From contig NC_088339.1 in the NCBI RefSeq assembly GCF_036884655.1, positions 21,026,001 through 21,090,000 of the forward strand: a DNA stretch of 64,000 nucleotides, given 5' to 3'. The stretch comes from Musa acuminata AAA Group (taxonomy: Eukaryota > Streptophyta > Magnoliopsida > Zingiberales > Musaceae). The position numbers were made by a program, and so were the translations under genes. This document shows, in pieces, positions 1 to 12,375 of the stretch. The notes beneath the pieces are model-generated. The model searched no databases and had not been told where the DNA came from. It worked only from the letters and a program-made list of their open reading frames with translations. Within the stretch, counting starts at the first letter, position 1. Every line of letters starts with the position of its first letter.

Positions 1-2565
1 ACGGACTGTCCTAGAGCGGTGCTTCATCTAGGTGTGACCCAAGAGTGAGTGGATGAAGGTCGATTGCCAAAGGAGCGAACAAAATCAAAGGTGGAAGAGA
101 CCCTGCGATGTATTGGCAGATGCCACACATGAAGGGTTCACAATTCGAGTTCATCCCACAAGGGTCAAAATGCAATAGAGATGTCACCAGGAGGCGACAT
201 GGTGCAACGGATCGTGGTGGAACAGTTCGTGGCAATGCGATACACACAACATAGTCCCGTGAGGGACTAGATCATATGGAGGTATGATCGGGAGCTACTG
301 GAAGCTCCACTTCGGTGATCAACACGACGACAAGAAGGGCTATGGATTCAAGGAGTGAAGGTCATGGTACCGCAGAGGTGGGTCTTCTATGTGTGTATCG
401 AATTTTACATCGGATGAAAATCTTGGTCATCAGCATATGGGGGCTGTGTTCCACCAAGGGAAAAGTTCGAATGCAAGTACTAGTGAGTCCCATGGGAGGG
501 ACTTGATCATACAGAGGTATGATCGAAGCAGCTGGAGAGTTGGACTGCTCCAGAGCTCATATTCGCTTAAGGGAGCCCGGCAAGTCAGAGGACAAGGTCG
601 AGTAAGTGAACGTTGCTACCAAGGAACCTAAGGAGAATAAAATCGGTGCAAACCCTATAATACGATGGCAGAGGCCATGCATGGGAGTTGCAGTCTGTCT
701 TTCCATCGACCAAAGGGAGCTGCTTGGAGAACACAAAGGTGTTGAAGTAGGGGGTCAAAAGGGGCGAGGAAGCGACAATGAGTCCAGAGGGACTTAGCTA
801 CCCAAAATCAAGCATCAATTAGAATGGAGGTGGACTCGGAGGAGTGCCACAGAGGCATATCTACTGATTGTGAAGAAAAGGGATGCAGATGCGAGGCGAC
901 GGATAGTAGTGCCATGGGCATGGCAGCGCCATGGTACTATAGAGGCTGGACTTCCATGAAAGTTATTGATCCCTTGCTCTCATGGAGGGAGAGCGCCTGG
1001 TCGTGAAAGGGGCCGAGGAGGTGGAGCATGCAGAGGCAAACTCTAAGTATCGAGACAAGGCTGAAGGGCAAAGGCCAAGGAACTTCATAAGACCGGTGTC
1101 AACGAGCTTCTCATCAAGATAGCCGAAAGTGAAGGACTTTGGGTTAGGCAAGAGTGCATGACCAAGGAACGAAGCAGGCAGTACACGGTGCTGTGCCTTT
1201 GCTACTTAGTGGAGTAGGCGGCAGGGTTGATGGAGAAGACGGTACAATCCTAAAGGCGACCAAACCTATGAGAGAATTGCTCTAAGTTGGGGTGAAAACT
1301 TGCTGCATTCCAGAAGGTCGATGGCATTGAGAAGATGAATCACAGTAACTTACTCAACGCAAGGAGTGCAAACACTTCAAGTGCTTCAGAAGTGTGAGCA
1401 AAGAGCAGGCGAAGGCCAGTAACCAGCTCGATGCATGGAGTACAATCTCGAGGAGGCGGGCGAAGTCAAGTAACCTTTGCCTTCTCAACTCTTAAGAGAA
1501 TGGGTGAAACCGTGTACCCCAATTCTCTTATCTATCCAGTAGAGGAGCTCTGCACATGTTCAAAAACCCTTCGAAGATAATGGAAGACAATAGTTGTCAA
1601 ATCCTCACCAACGGTGATCAGTGCTATTGAGAGTAGATTGTCCACTTCATTTCCCAACGAACTGCCAATCGAAAGCAGAAGTGATGCGAACCTACTTGGA
1701 AGTGACAACTAAGTGAAAGAAGAGTCAATAGACAAATTTTGTGGAGGAAGGACCCAAAACTTCAGAAGTTTGCGAGATGATGCTCGTTAAAGCTCCAACA
1801 AGCATCTACCCGGTTCAAGCAGCATGAGGCACTTGATAGACTGGCGCAGTAAGGATGTCTTTTCCTTCATCTGGAGAATCCGCAGGAACCAACAGGGATC
1901 AACACAACTTAACCAACCCCACACAAGAGTTAGAGTCATTGGCGAGTTGAAGTAGTATAGCGGATCAAAGGTTCGACTACTCAAAAATAGTAACGGAGAA
2001 CAGTTGGGAGCCAGGAGGCGCATTGTAGCTGGAGTAGAAGATTGAAAACTCAGCAAAGGCAAGGAGTTGCAGTGTCGGCAAAGGCTTCGACGAGGACGTC
2101 GAAGGAATAAGTGGGGGAGAATGTCACGGACAAACTTCGAAATAGGATGTTTGATGTAATGCTTATGTATGTCTGTGTTTTGGTATGTTTATGCTTTGTA
2201 CAACATATAAAAGGACAGTCGAAGACTTAATAGTCTTATTTTAGTTAGGATGGTGGCCGTTTTAGGCTTGTAAATAAAGGTTGTGTCATGTGGACACGTG
2301 TGAGAGATTCTCGATCTGTAATGGACCATTTTTACCCTTTATTGTGCAACTGTTTAGAGCTTGTAAAGTCTATTTGTAATTTGCATTGTTTATGAAGTGT
2401 TTTCGGAGATGTTTGCTTGTGGATCCCGAGTGAGACGTTTTCTCTATCCCGTTCTCTCTTTTGTGAGTCCTAAGGGACCATGGGAGGCTTCGGGAAGACT
2501 GACCTTTGCGGATAGATACACAAGAGTACCGCACGACTTAGGCAAAACCAGTTAAGTCCGTAACA
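1..2565 (+). mobile_element. LTR retrotransposon, 3' part (internal region plus 3' LTR)
   Basis: The right end is a clear 3' LTR (2122-2565). A purine-rich tract, about 2109-2121, sits directly before it, as expected of a polypurine tract in a plus-strand element. The upstream 2.1 kb has only short ORFs and no gag, protease, integrase or reverse transcriptase motif that I can see, so it is non-coding 3' internal sequence or a non-autonomous element. A segment near 255-305 (dividing GGGACTAGATCATATGGAGG) recurs diverged near 495-545, so the interior holds an old duplication about 240 bp apart. The 5' LTR lies outside the window. Superfamily is not determined; a gypsy-type non-coding tail is one possibility. 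Confidence 0.75.
2122..2565 (+). repeat. 3' LTR, 444 bp
   Basis: It begins TGTCACGGA and ends TCCGTAACA, imperfect inverted termini matching at 8 of 9 positions with TG...CA ends. A TATA-like TATAAAA is at 2206-2212. The purine tract directly upstream fixes the orientation as plus. Confidence 0.75.
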
Positions 2566-3128
2566 AAATGCTAAAGAATAAAAATAGGTGGTGAACTAAG
2601 AGTTCAATGTACACAATTTTACTCTATAAGCTACTTAAGTGGGTCCCCAAAAAGAGCCCCAAGAACGTGGGACGAAACTCCGCACATTGACCTTCAAAAC
2701 ACTACAACTTACCTATTTGAATATGTGCTGCTTAAGTAACATCTCTACTCAAAGGATTAAGGTGATGGAAAACACTAAACAAATAGATAGCACTAATATG
2801 AATGTTCTACCACTTGTATGATTTGTTGTACATGATCAAAATTAAATTCCATGAAATCTGCCGGAGTAGAGAGGTCAGCAGGGGATTTACATCATAGAGT
2901 TGCGTACACCTTCTTCTACTCCAACACTGATACATGAGATGCAAAATACATTTACAACAGAAGAACTCTCTAATATGGGTGCTGCCGCTGATTGAAAAGA
3001 CATCATTGCTGGATCAACACATTAGAAAATCCGGCAAAAGAATACACGATAGAATTTAGAGCAAACCTCCCATGAAGTTGCACTCCTGTATAGCTCATGC
3101 GATTGGCAAAGGGCATACCTCAATGACG
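2566..3128. other. Intergenic, between LTR and pseudogene end
   Basis: No ORF or RNA gene is recognisable here. It contains the 3' flank of the retrotransposon and probably the former 3' UTR of the auxilin-like pseudogene. Confidence 0.5.
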
Positions 3129-3830
3129 TTAGAAGAGCTCCTCAGAGTTAAATTTGTTCCAAGCTTCCTGTTTCATCACAAAAAGGAACACACATAAAAC
3201 ATTCTAAAATTAGCTCGAGCTTCTTGCAGCAAACTAGCATTTCCTCCCATCATGTTCTTAAAATCGCTCATTTACAGAATTTTCAAAGGTGGATAATTAC
3301 TACAAAACAAAAATCGGTTTAACTGAGCATAGCACATCATAACGAAACATGATGGGACAAGATGGCTTGGGTACCCCGTAGAACTCCTAGCACACTAAAT
3401 TAAGAAAATTAGATCTACAAGCTATCTGAATATATTCGCCCAAAGAACAAAGAAAAAGTATATACACGAGATTAGAGTTCAGGCACAAAAATTTTAGTAT
3501 CAACTCCAGTGAAGTTTTAGCAAATACAAGTCTTTTTGAGTGAAATCAGTGATTTAAAAAGGCGCCCGAGCGCCTAGGCGCTCGGGCGCTCACCTAGGCG
3601 CTCGGGCGAGGCGAGGTGAGGCCTGAGCGCCACGCTAATCTCCCAGGCGGCGCGCTTCAAACAGGCGCCGCCTGGGCGCTTCGGGCGAGCGCCTGGGTTA
3701 ACCAAGGTGACCGAACCAGGATTTTAGGTCTGGTTCGATCTCTGATGGTTAGTTGGTTCAATCGAACCAACTAAAATCGATATAAGTGAGAACCCAACGC
3801 TAACCCTCGCCGCTACCGCTGTCGCTCCCA

Positions 3831-3856
3831 ATCCCGATCCCGATCCCGATCCCGAT
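3831..3856 (+). repeat. (CCCGAT)n hexanucleotide tract
   Basis: About four copies of the hexamer CCCGAT lie just before the GC-rich 84-bp minisatellite. Confidence 0.8.
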
Positions 3857-3864
3857 CTCTTTGC

Positions 3865-4200
3865 TCGCCGCTGTCGCTGCTCGCAAACGCTACCTCTGTC
3901 GCTGCTCGCGCCTCCCGCTGCTCGCCGCTCCTGCTCCCGCTACCGCTGCTCGCCGCTATCGCTGCTCACAAACGCTGCCTCTGTCGTCGCTCGCCTCCCG
4001 CTGCTCGCCGCTCCTGCTCCCGCTCCTGTTGCTCGTCGTTGTCGCTGCTCGCAAACGTTGTCTCTGTTGCCGCTCGCACCTCCCGCTGCTCGCCGCTCCT
4101 GCTCCCGCTGCCGCTGCTCACCGCTGTCGCTGCTCGCAAACGCTGCAGCTATCGTCGCTCGCGCCTCCCGCCGCTCGTCGCTCCCGCTCCCTTTCCTGCT
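3865..4200 (+). repeat. 84-bp minisatellite, about four copies
   Basis: The marker CTCGCAAACG (or a close variant) recurs at about 3880, 3965, 4048 and 4133, a spacing of 83-85 bp. Because 84 is a multiple of three the tract leaves a 150-codon open frame at 3861-4313 rich in Ala, Leu, Arg and Cys. I regard that frame as a by-product of the repeat and not as a gene. Confidence 0.75.
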
Positions 4201-6376
4201 CCCGCTCCGGCTCCGGCCTCAATTATTTAAATTATAAATTAACTAATGCATTCTTATTTCTTTCAACATCAATATGCTTGGTCACTAGTATACTTCCTCC
4301 TGTATCAATCTAAGCTTTTCAAAATACTCATGTTCCAGAATCATTCAATATTATATAGCTCAAAATATTTATCAACTCGAGAGAGGACATTAAAATCCAA
4401 ATAAGTTGGACCTATCATATGGTTTCTCCCATAATATGAATCTTCTGACATTTAATAAATACAGAATACAGATTCTACATTAAGTTCTTTAAACTACTGT
4501 TTAGTTCTAGAAACTGCAGCACCACACTTCAGGAACATGTATGGGTTGCTCGAAAGTCAATGAAACTCTTGATTTATGATAAATAGATTATAAAAACAGT
4601 CAAGGTTCTTCATGAGGTTCTTTAGTGTTGATACCAACTAGAGCTTTTGTTCAAGTAATTGATACTCCTCTCTTTATATGGGACACAGCCAGGTGTCAAA
4701 TAAAGGTTCTCAAAGTTTTGTAAGATACTAAGCGTTGCAGGACAAATGTTATGCCAAAAAATTATATAGCATTGAGAATTGAGTGAGGCTCACAAATCTG
4801 CTTGTACTGTTGTACCCGGTGCCAAGGGCATGGTGTTTTAGATTTTGGTAGGCAAGAAGACCTTCACATGTTTCATGCATAAGTGACACCAGAAGAAAAA
4901 CCAAAACCATTTCAGTTTTGAGTTCTTGAAACTATAAGAGCTCATTATGGAAGCAAATGACAAGCATCAGGATCCAATTACAACCAGATGCATACCTTGA
5001 GGAGATCAAACACCTTCTCCGCAATATACTTTTGTTGAAGAGTTGCACCCTTCTGTTGAACTTTATCAGGATGGATGCACAAAGTTGACTTTCTATAGAC
5101 TTTTTTCACCGATGCAGCAGTGATTAGATCAGTCAAAGATACAGGTTACCAGCCACATTCAGGCCAAAGTACCTGCCATGTTTTGTAAAATCAGGAAGAT
5201 AATTAGGAAGGTGATAAAGAACAGGATATCCACATTTGTATGAATATGAAAATCAGTTCTTCAATATCCAAATGAAGCCTTAAAATTTTATTAGTCACTG
5301 CTTTATCCTTTAACAACTAGGAAAATTTAATAGATTAAAGTAGGCTCACAAATATTCTACACCCTTATGACTGTTGTCATATCTATTACTACTCAATTGG
5401 GTGGCCCATATGACTGCCTACATATCCATTAGGTACCAACCACAACCATAGTTCCCTTCACACAATGATGTCTGTGATTTCTCGGATTCTATTAGCAATG
5501 GAAAGAAGTAAAGAATAGCTATAGTATTGAAGCAAATTAGTGAAGCGGCATTTGACCAAAAGAGGCAGATGTATATTGTAGAATGGCCAACTCCAAGGTG
5601 TTTACAGGAGATATTATCCAATATCCATTACCAATGATATCAAGCAATACAAAAGTCAAGAACTACTACATAATGGAACCTTCAAGGAGAACAGTCACAA
5701 ACACTAAAGCAAGAAAGTTTTAGAAGCTCAGTCGCAAAACCATTACTAATGCAGCATATCAATCTCAAATATTGGCAACGACATGAAGGAACAGTATCTT
5801 ACATATTGCAATGTGGAAAGCAGGCATGCAAATTGCCTTCTTTACCAGAAGCCCACTGGTTTATACCAATATCTAGGGTCTCAGCAATCCTCTGAAATTG
5901 GCATGGACAATTATTAAAGAGATGGGAAGCAATGTGTACGACATGATGACCTTTATAGCGAACGACAGATATAATAAAATAGAAGACTTTCAGAGAGATT
6001 TAGATAAAGCAAATGGTTGCTCAGACTAAATGTAGCATTCAGAAAGACAGAAAGCATTAATGTCTTTCTGCCTGCTCCTTTAGAGTTTGCATATCACTTT
6101 CAGTTTTATCTGCCAAAGCTTTAGCTTGTAGAAAACATAGAATATTAGACCAAAATAAAGAATTCCTGCAGCCATGTTATGCAGTTCAAGAATCAAATAG
6201 GTCATTTGCAGCAAAATAGCACAAATGATTATTCTCATTTTTATACAATATGATCCAAATAAAACATCATTACCGCACACTCAAGTGTCCTCTGATGTTG
6301 TTCAAACCTAGCTCTTCTTTTTTCACTCTCTCCTTCAATTTCCTGAAATTCTCCAGATGATGGAGGGCCTTTAATG

Positions 6377-6446
6377 AAAAGAAAAAAAGGAAGGGGGAAG
6401 AGGGGGAAGGGAAAGGGGAAGGGGAAGGGGAAGAGGAGGGAAGGGA
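6377..6446 (+). repeat. G/A-rich (GGGGAA)n tract
   Basis: This is a purine-only stretch with repeated GGGGAA units, within an intron of the auxilin pseudogene. Confidence 0.8.
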
Positions 6447-7799
6447 TTAGTGCCAAAACCAAGTACAAAAGGAGTTGCTGCAGAAGAGCAGAAAGTAGAA
6501 GATCAAGCTGCACCATATAAAATGTTACCTCCAAAAATGGAAGCTATGTCATCAGCAAAATTTGCTGCAGATGATGCCTTTTTAACAGCAGAGGAGTAAC
6601 CTGAAGACTGTGCCCCATGAAAACCACGTGAAAAATTTGCTTCAGCATTTGCCTTCTCAACAGCTGCCCTCTCAGCCCTGAGCTGAGCTTCAGCAGTAGC
6701 TCTTTCCCTTGCCTCTCTTGTATCCCTCTCCACAGCTTGTCTAGTTCTTTCTATTTCCCTCTCAAGTTCTTGTTCTCTCTCCTTTGCAAGTCTCTTCTGC
6801 TCCTCTCTATACTCCCATTCCTTCTGCTCCAGTTCCCAATCATCTTCCAGATCTTCTTGATGCATGGGCTCTTTAATTTTAGTAAATTTTGCATCACGTT
6901 CCCTTTCCCTTACCTCCTTAGCATGCTTGAATTTTGCTTCGGCTCTATCCATTGCTTCCTTCAAGGCAGCAGCAGATGCTGCAGCAGCTGAGTTTGTCTC
7001 TGTTTCTTCTTCACCCGTAAAAATGTCTGAATGTTCCTGGGGATATGTTTGAGGCTTGCCCATTGCAAAATCTTCAAGTTCATCTGTCGTAGACACAACA
7101 GACTTCCTGATCCACTGCGGCAGTATTAGTAGACTGAGAGAAAGATTCATCATCCTTTCTTGGCCCAGTAGAACCAATGGTTGCTTCTTTAATGACGAGA
7201 GAAGGTGGTGGCCTAGAAGGTGGCGAAGCAGTAGTAGGTTGAGTGAAGAGGAGGATTTCATCAACTGCAAGCCATATATCATCTGCTGTATTTAGTTGTT
7301 CATTTGACTCTGGAGACTGGTCTCCTAAGATATTTCTCTCAGTTGTGCCAGCACTATTAAAACTGCGCCTACCACCAGATTTTTGAGAGTCAGAAGGTTT
7401 GCTAGTCTGCATCTTTGGCATGATGTTCTCAAAGGAATCCACCGGAGACTGAGAAGGTGGTTGTTGTCCATGTCCAGCGCTAATGTTCTGTACATTCTTG
7501 ACAGGGCTCTTGTCCCTTCTACCTTCATTGGTTTCAGTTGTAAAGAACGGTTCTGATTTTAAGCCTTCATTGAAAACATTACTATCACCAGGTAATCCTC
7601 CATTAATGGAATCATCTACTTTGTGCCCTCAAAATTCACTGGTTGACTAATGTGTTCCAAAGGGTCAGTGAACAACCCAGACAATGGATTCGTGGAAGGG
7701 GACTCCGATTCTAAAACAACAAAGGGATCTTCTGTCATACTGGCAGGTGGTTTAGTCAATGAGACAGAAGGCTGTTGTTTGTTAGCCACTGGAAACTCT

Positions 7800-10002
7800 C
7801 TGTAAATAGATTTTGCAGTTTAGAAAAAATAACGATAACAAATAGTGACGTCTATTATATGAAAATGTAGACTTAATATGGCAGGAGAACATGTAACATA
7901 AAACAAGTGGAGGATAGACTCTGCCTCCACTCCCATAAGTCTATAACATAAATACCATCTCGAGAGAGTCTAGAACTTTGGCACTGGAAACGAACATAAG
8001 ATAAGATAAGGAGAAAACTACCATAAGATCACCTCATTCTAATAATTCATGAGCAATCCAAAACATAAAGCAGTGTATATTACATCTCTGAAAAAGCCAT
8101 AACCTGTACTTCGGATATAAAGTAGATCCATCAATCCAACATCAATGCAAGCATATGCAACTACAAGTATGGCCAGCAACCATGGTGATAACGAATCACT
8201 TCTTCAAAAGTAAAGACAAACTAGGTTCAAAATTTGCTCTAGAAGAAGTAGAAAAGACTGATGTAGGTAACTACAAGAAAAGAAGCTTCATAAATAACTT
8301 AATAAATGGTTTTATAGGATTTATCAATAAATGTTTTATACACTCAGACTCTCATTTGATCTTGGGATAAGGAAATACAGCATTCTATAGTTGTATCTAA
8401 GGACCATAACCAAGAGTAATGCGTTCTTCACTACCAATGTATAGAAAAGTCAAATAGTGTGGTGCAGAGATGACATCACTGAATTTATTATTCCACAAGT
8501 ATACCTGAGTGAAACAACAAATAAGTAATGAACTTGGTGTAATGCATTTTGCTTTACACGTATTTCTCAGAAAATTTTCTTTAAAGGTCCAACCATTAAA
8601 ACATGTGGGTCATCCATTTAATCAATATTAACTGCTTTCTAAAGTTGATCTAGATAATTAATTGCATGCTTTATTTAGATATTCGAAGAATCAAAATTGT
8701 GGCACGAGTGAACAACTTAATCTGCATTGCTTCTGCTGCTTTAGCATGCAAAGCAGATGTTCTGACAAACATGTCGGAAGCATATTCACCTAGGTTTGAA
8801 AATAAGTCATTATCTACTTGAGCTTTTCGAGTGTAAGGTTGCATATTGTCACAATTGGAGATGATTTTGTTCAACAGACTAGAATGTGGAAGAACTCCAG
8901 AATATTATAGAAAACTAAGAACCCCAAGGATTTGGCAAATGATTGGTTTTAGAAAATATTGAGCAAATTAGGCAATTCATTTCATGCTATTACAGCTAAG
9001 AAGAGAATATTGAGATGAATGATTAGTTTCAGGAAACATCAAGAAATTTTGGATGACTGGAAAGCTTTGAGTTTGCACCACTTAAAATAAGATGATGGAA
9101 GATCATTGCAAATAATTGGAAATGTATCACCCCAGGCTTATAATGCAGTAGTATAGAGGAGTAAATTGGTTCAAGTACCAAGGTGAGGACCGAGGAAGAG
9201 TCAATAACAACAGTAAGAAGAAGAAATTTCCATCTATCTGATATAAAATACACTGGAATTTTCCAAAATGAGCATGTAAGGAAGATCCAAAAGAAATGGT
9301 TTACAAGGTAAGGACATGATGGTTATCGGCTTTATTTTAATTCGACCCAGCCACCATGATAGAGACTGTCACTGAAATCATATAATAGTGAATTAAGCTC
9401 TCCAATCATATAGCAAAAGTATATAGAAGGGCACAAAAGAGAAAAACAAGTAAACGGTAAAAGTTACAGTAGATTCAAGATTTAACCAACAAAATAAGTG
9501 TTTATGCTGCTAAAAGCACAAATTACTGTTGTATTGGATAAGGACCAAGATTTTGATCCAGTCAGTATCGCATGAGAGAAGAACAAGGATTCGTTTGATC
9601 CATATCTAATTTGTTTAGGATCTCTTGATCTACATGTCATTGATCTCCAAATAAGATTGTCTAGTCCTATACAAACACTGAACACTAAAATCATTGTTTT
9701 ACCAGCGCAAAAGTGCTTGCAATTGCTTAGCTATATAATCACTTCCTGAATCTCACTGTCTTTCATATATGCATGTCTGTATATCCATAACATTGTATCC
9801 TTTTCCATAACCCTTCCCAGCCACAGTAAAAATGGAGTCGCTGATAGGCAGTGTGAAACTCTGTAACACATCTTTCGTGATATCAGTCCAGCGACCGAAC
9901 TTGATTACCGAACAACACAGAGTTGAATATAAGCGACAGACATTGCTTGATCGAGGAGGCAGCATAAATGGTCAGAACAAATGCTAAACAATCTGCCCTA
10001 GT
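7800..10002. other. Intron-like region of auxilin pseudogene
   Basis: This is the long gap between the coiled-coil exon and exon 1. It is AT-rich with scattered short ORFs. I see no exon of the auxilin family or any other recognisable protein in it. Confidence 0.5.
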
Positions 10003-10619
10003 TGTTGGTGAACAGATGCAATGTGGCTGATGAGTCGGCACGGCTTGGTTCACGGGTCGATGTTAGGAGTCTTTGGTCGTCTGAGCTGGTTGCCGAGGCC
10101 GGGAAGCTAGTTAGTGGCTCTTGTTCGAGGCGTTGGTCGATGGCTCTCCGCCGAGATGCTAGTCGGCGCGTCAGGGGGAGACGACCTCTCTTGATCGAGA
10201 TGATCTTGATCCAAGGATGACCGCCCTCCTGCACATAAGGCCCCGTCGAGTGGTTACCAACCGTGGCCCCTCGACAAGTAAGTCAGTTTGGGGTTCTGCC
10301 TTTTTCTCCTCTTTTCTCCCTTCCTGGGCCGGATGCCGACCAGGGGTTTTATATTACTATACGAGGGTCGGTCGTACGCGGTTTTGCCGTGGCAACCGAT
10401 CCTCGAAAGGTAAGATGATACCTTTGTGCGGCCGCCGTCCCAGGACGTGCAGAACGACGCCATACAGCGTTGTCCCGGGCTTACCGGGACGGGACATACC
10501 AAGCAGCATCTTGGTATGGTCTTTGGCTCAGGGCGTGGGGGTGCTCCTCTTGCTGACTTGGTTGTAGCGTGGCGTGGCATCGATTGTGACGTGGCCTGAA
10601 TCCAAAATATACCTTATCA
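10003..10619. mobile_element. Solo LTR, 617 bp, with 5-bp target duplication
   Basis: The block starts TGTTGGTGAAC and ends ACCTTATCA, so it has TG...CA termini. The pentamer CTAGT flanks it at 9998-10002 and 10620-10624, as LTR retrotransposon integration produces. A TATA-like TTTTATATTACTATAC stands near 10345. There is no internal region or second LTR, so it is a solo LTR left by recombination. It sits within the first intron of the auxilin-like pseudogene. Confidence 0.85.
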
Positions 10620-10926
10620 CTAGTTAAATGTTAGATCTATAGTTTAGATCAAATTAAACTCACAAGTCAGAACTTTAGTAAGTTTCTTTCTTCCACGTTT
10701 ATGCAGCATGCATGAATCTAGCAAGATCGCCAAGGAAGATAAAGACGTATGTTTTCTTGGGAAGACTGCACCCGCCTAATCCAGGAATCAGGTCATCGAA
10801 ATCAGACAAGTCCCGATCTTTTTCCTCCGCGGATCTACCAATCACTCGCACCTTTTTTTGACTCTGGCATTGGCTTGCCAAGATTCGCAAGGAGGTCCTC
10901 GAATGGGGAAGAAGAGACGCGATTAG

Positions 10927-10978
10927 GTCGTTCAAGTACGATGATATCGAGGAAAAGACATCATCGTACTTGAACGAC
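10927..10978. repeat. Perfect 19-bp inverted repeat with 14-nt spacer
   Basis: The left arm 10927-10945 starts GTCGTTCAAGTACG and the right arm 10960-10978 is its exact reverse complement. It lies inside exon 1 of the auxilin pseudogene, where the FKYDDVFSS codons are followed by their inverted copy. Confidence 0.9.
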
Positions 10979-11428
10979 GCCGAGCTCTTCACCCCAGGAA
11001 TGCCACTACAGATGTAATCATCGAAGATCGGCTTATCATAAACAGGCAAAGAAGACGAAGATGAAGGTTCTGCGCCCGCACCGTTATCATAGCCGTCGAA
11101 GATGGAATCAAAAGCATGAGGTGGCGAAGACGACTCCGATGGCCCCCCGCGAGGACGCATTCGAAGGCCTCGTCGGACCTCCAAAGACATCGTCGTAAGC
11201 CGGTGAGTTCCGGCTTTCGGATACCTCGACGCCGATCCAGGGGTCGCCAGCGGAGTTGGAGTTCCAGCCGGACCTTGAATTGCCCGAGGAGCCGTTCGCG
11301 CCAGAGGATCTGCCCGATCCGAACCCAAGATTCGCTGATCCGCCACCGGAGGAGGCGGCCATGGGAGAGGACTTTCCCTGGGGGCGGAAGCCGAAGTCCC
11401 GAACCAGGATGCCAGGGAAGTCGTCCAT

Positions 11429-12375
11429 GGGGGATCGAGGCGGGCGATCGACATGAAGTTGGCGGGGAAAAAGGTCTTCGAAGACGGCGATCGGCAGCGA
11501 TCCGGCGGTCGCAGGCCGACGATGATTCGTCGAGGGCGAGGGCGTTCGATGTTTGAGGCCGAGCGGCCGATGAAGTAGATTAAGGATCGCTCAGGATTCG
11601 TTAAGATGAGAGTGGAGAGATTAATTTCCTTAATCCACCAGCTTCATTTTCCGAAGGAGTTTGGGATGGTGATAGGTAGAGTAATTGAGAGAGAGAGAGA
11701 GAGACAGGACTCTTGTGAGCTAATGAACATCTATATAGCATTTCACACAAATATCATGAGATAATTAACATTACAACCAACATTTTCGCAACTATATGAA
11801 TAGCTAAATACATACGCATACATTGCGAGTTAATGAACACTTTCAACAAAACTGTTGCTTGTGTTTCTTTTTCGTTTTTTAAATTGCCTTACCAACAGAC
11901 AGATTGGGAATGTCCGATGAAAACATACATACACTTCAGGCAATCTTCACTGCATCTGCATGCATTATTCAAGATCAAAGGTAAATTTAGTAGCTCTTTA
12001 TATGTTTCTTTGGTGCTTGGAACTCGAATAATCTGAATAAAGCAAGCTCTCAACAAGCTTCAACATCAACTTGTTCATGGCAAAACTAATGCATCAGCGG
12101 TCGTCCTATATAATATACATATATAGAACTCCCCTACACTCCCCAGCTGAACTACTCTCAAGGAGGATGAAAGAAATGAGCCATACAGATTAGAAGAATG
12201 ACATGAACCTCATCTCCTGCTCCTGAATCTTATTTGTCTGATTGAGTTTGCTCCTTATTATGCAAACCTTTTAGGATCACGAAACATCAATATTGCTGCA
12301 TTGGAATTGTTGTTGTCGATCGAGAGAAGCTATTTCCTGCTCTTACTAGAGGAAACTTGAGCATCAACAAATCAT
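11429..12375. other. Intergenic between ABCC gene and auxilin pseudogene
   Basis: It holds the former promoter side of the auxilin pseudogene, with a short (GA)n tract at 11687-11704, and the probable 3' UTR of the ABC transporter. No further gene is seen. Confidence 0.5.

Larger units (their letters stand above)
3547..4230. mobile_element. GC-rich palindromic repeat, hAT-like, in pseudogene intron
   Basis: It begins CAGTGATTTAAAAAGGCGC and is followed by repeated GCGCC/GGCGC palindromes, including a perfect 28-bp palindrome at 3562-3589. The CAGTG start resembles hAT termini, and GC-palindromic repeats of this look occur in many plant genomes; the class assignment is from memory. No matching inverted terminus or 8-bp target duplication was found on the right, so the element is truncated or its end is unrecognised. 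It lies in the intron between the J-domain exon and the last exon of the auxilin pseudogene. Confidence 0.45.
3129..11428 (-). pseudogene. Auxilin-like J-domain protein, decayed
   Basis: The family (Arabidopsis AUXILIN-LIKE/auxilin-related) recruits Hsc70 through a C-terminal J domain to uncoat clathrin vesicles. Exon remnants on the minus strand: about 10700-11428 (starts MDDFPGILVRDFGFRPQGK, later LPVYDKPIFDDY and FKYDDVFSS), 6529-7799 (Glu/Arg-rich coiled coil with ERTRQAVERDTREARERA), 6274-6368, about 6060-6124, 5803-5891, 4996-5172 (J domain with the HPD motif in [19 protein letters not shown]) and 3129-3167 (EAWNKFNSEELF then stop). Lesions seen: frame changes in exon 1 near the G-run at about 11145 and again before RSAEEKD; a break near 7628 after NFEGTK; a shift near 7100 before DELEDFAMG; a one-base loss in 5803-5891 before the LQY codons; and an in-frame TAA after ECGW in the J domain. 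The exon at 6060 also lacks a GT donor. No functional protein is expected. Confidence 0.9.

Noticed and set aside
3861..4313. A 150-codon Ala/Leu/Arg-rich open frame
   Set aside because: It is produced by the 84-bp minisatellite and has no domain.
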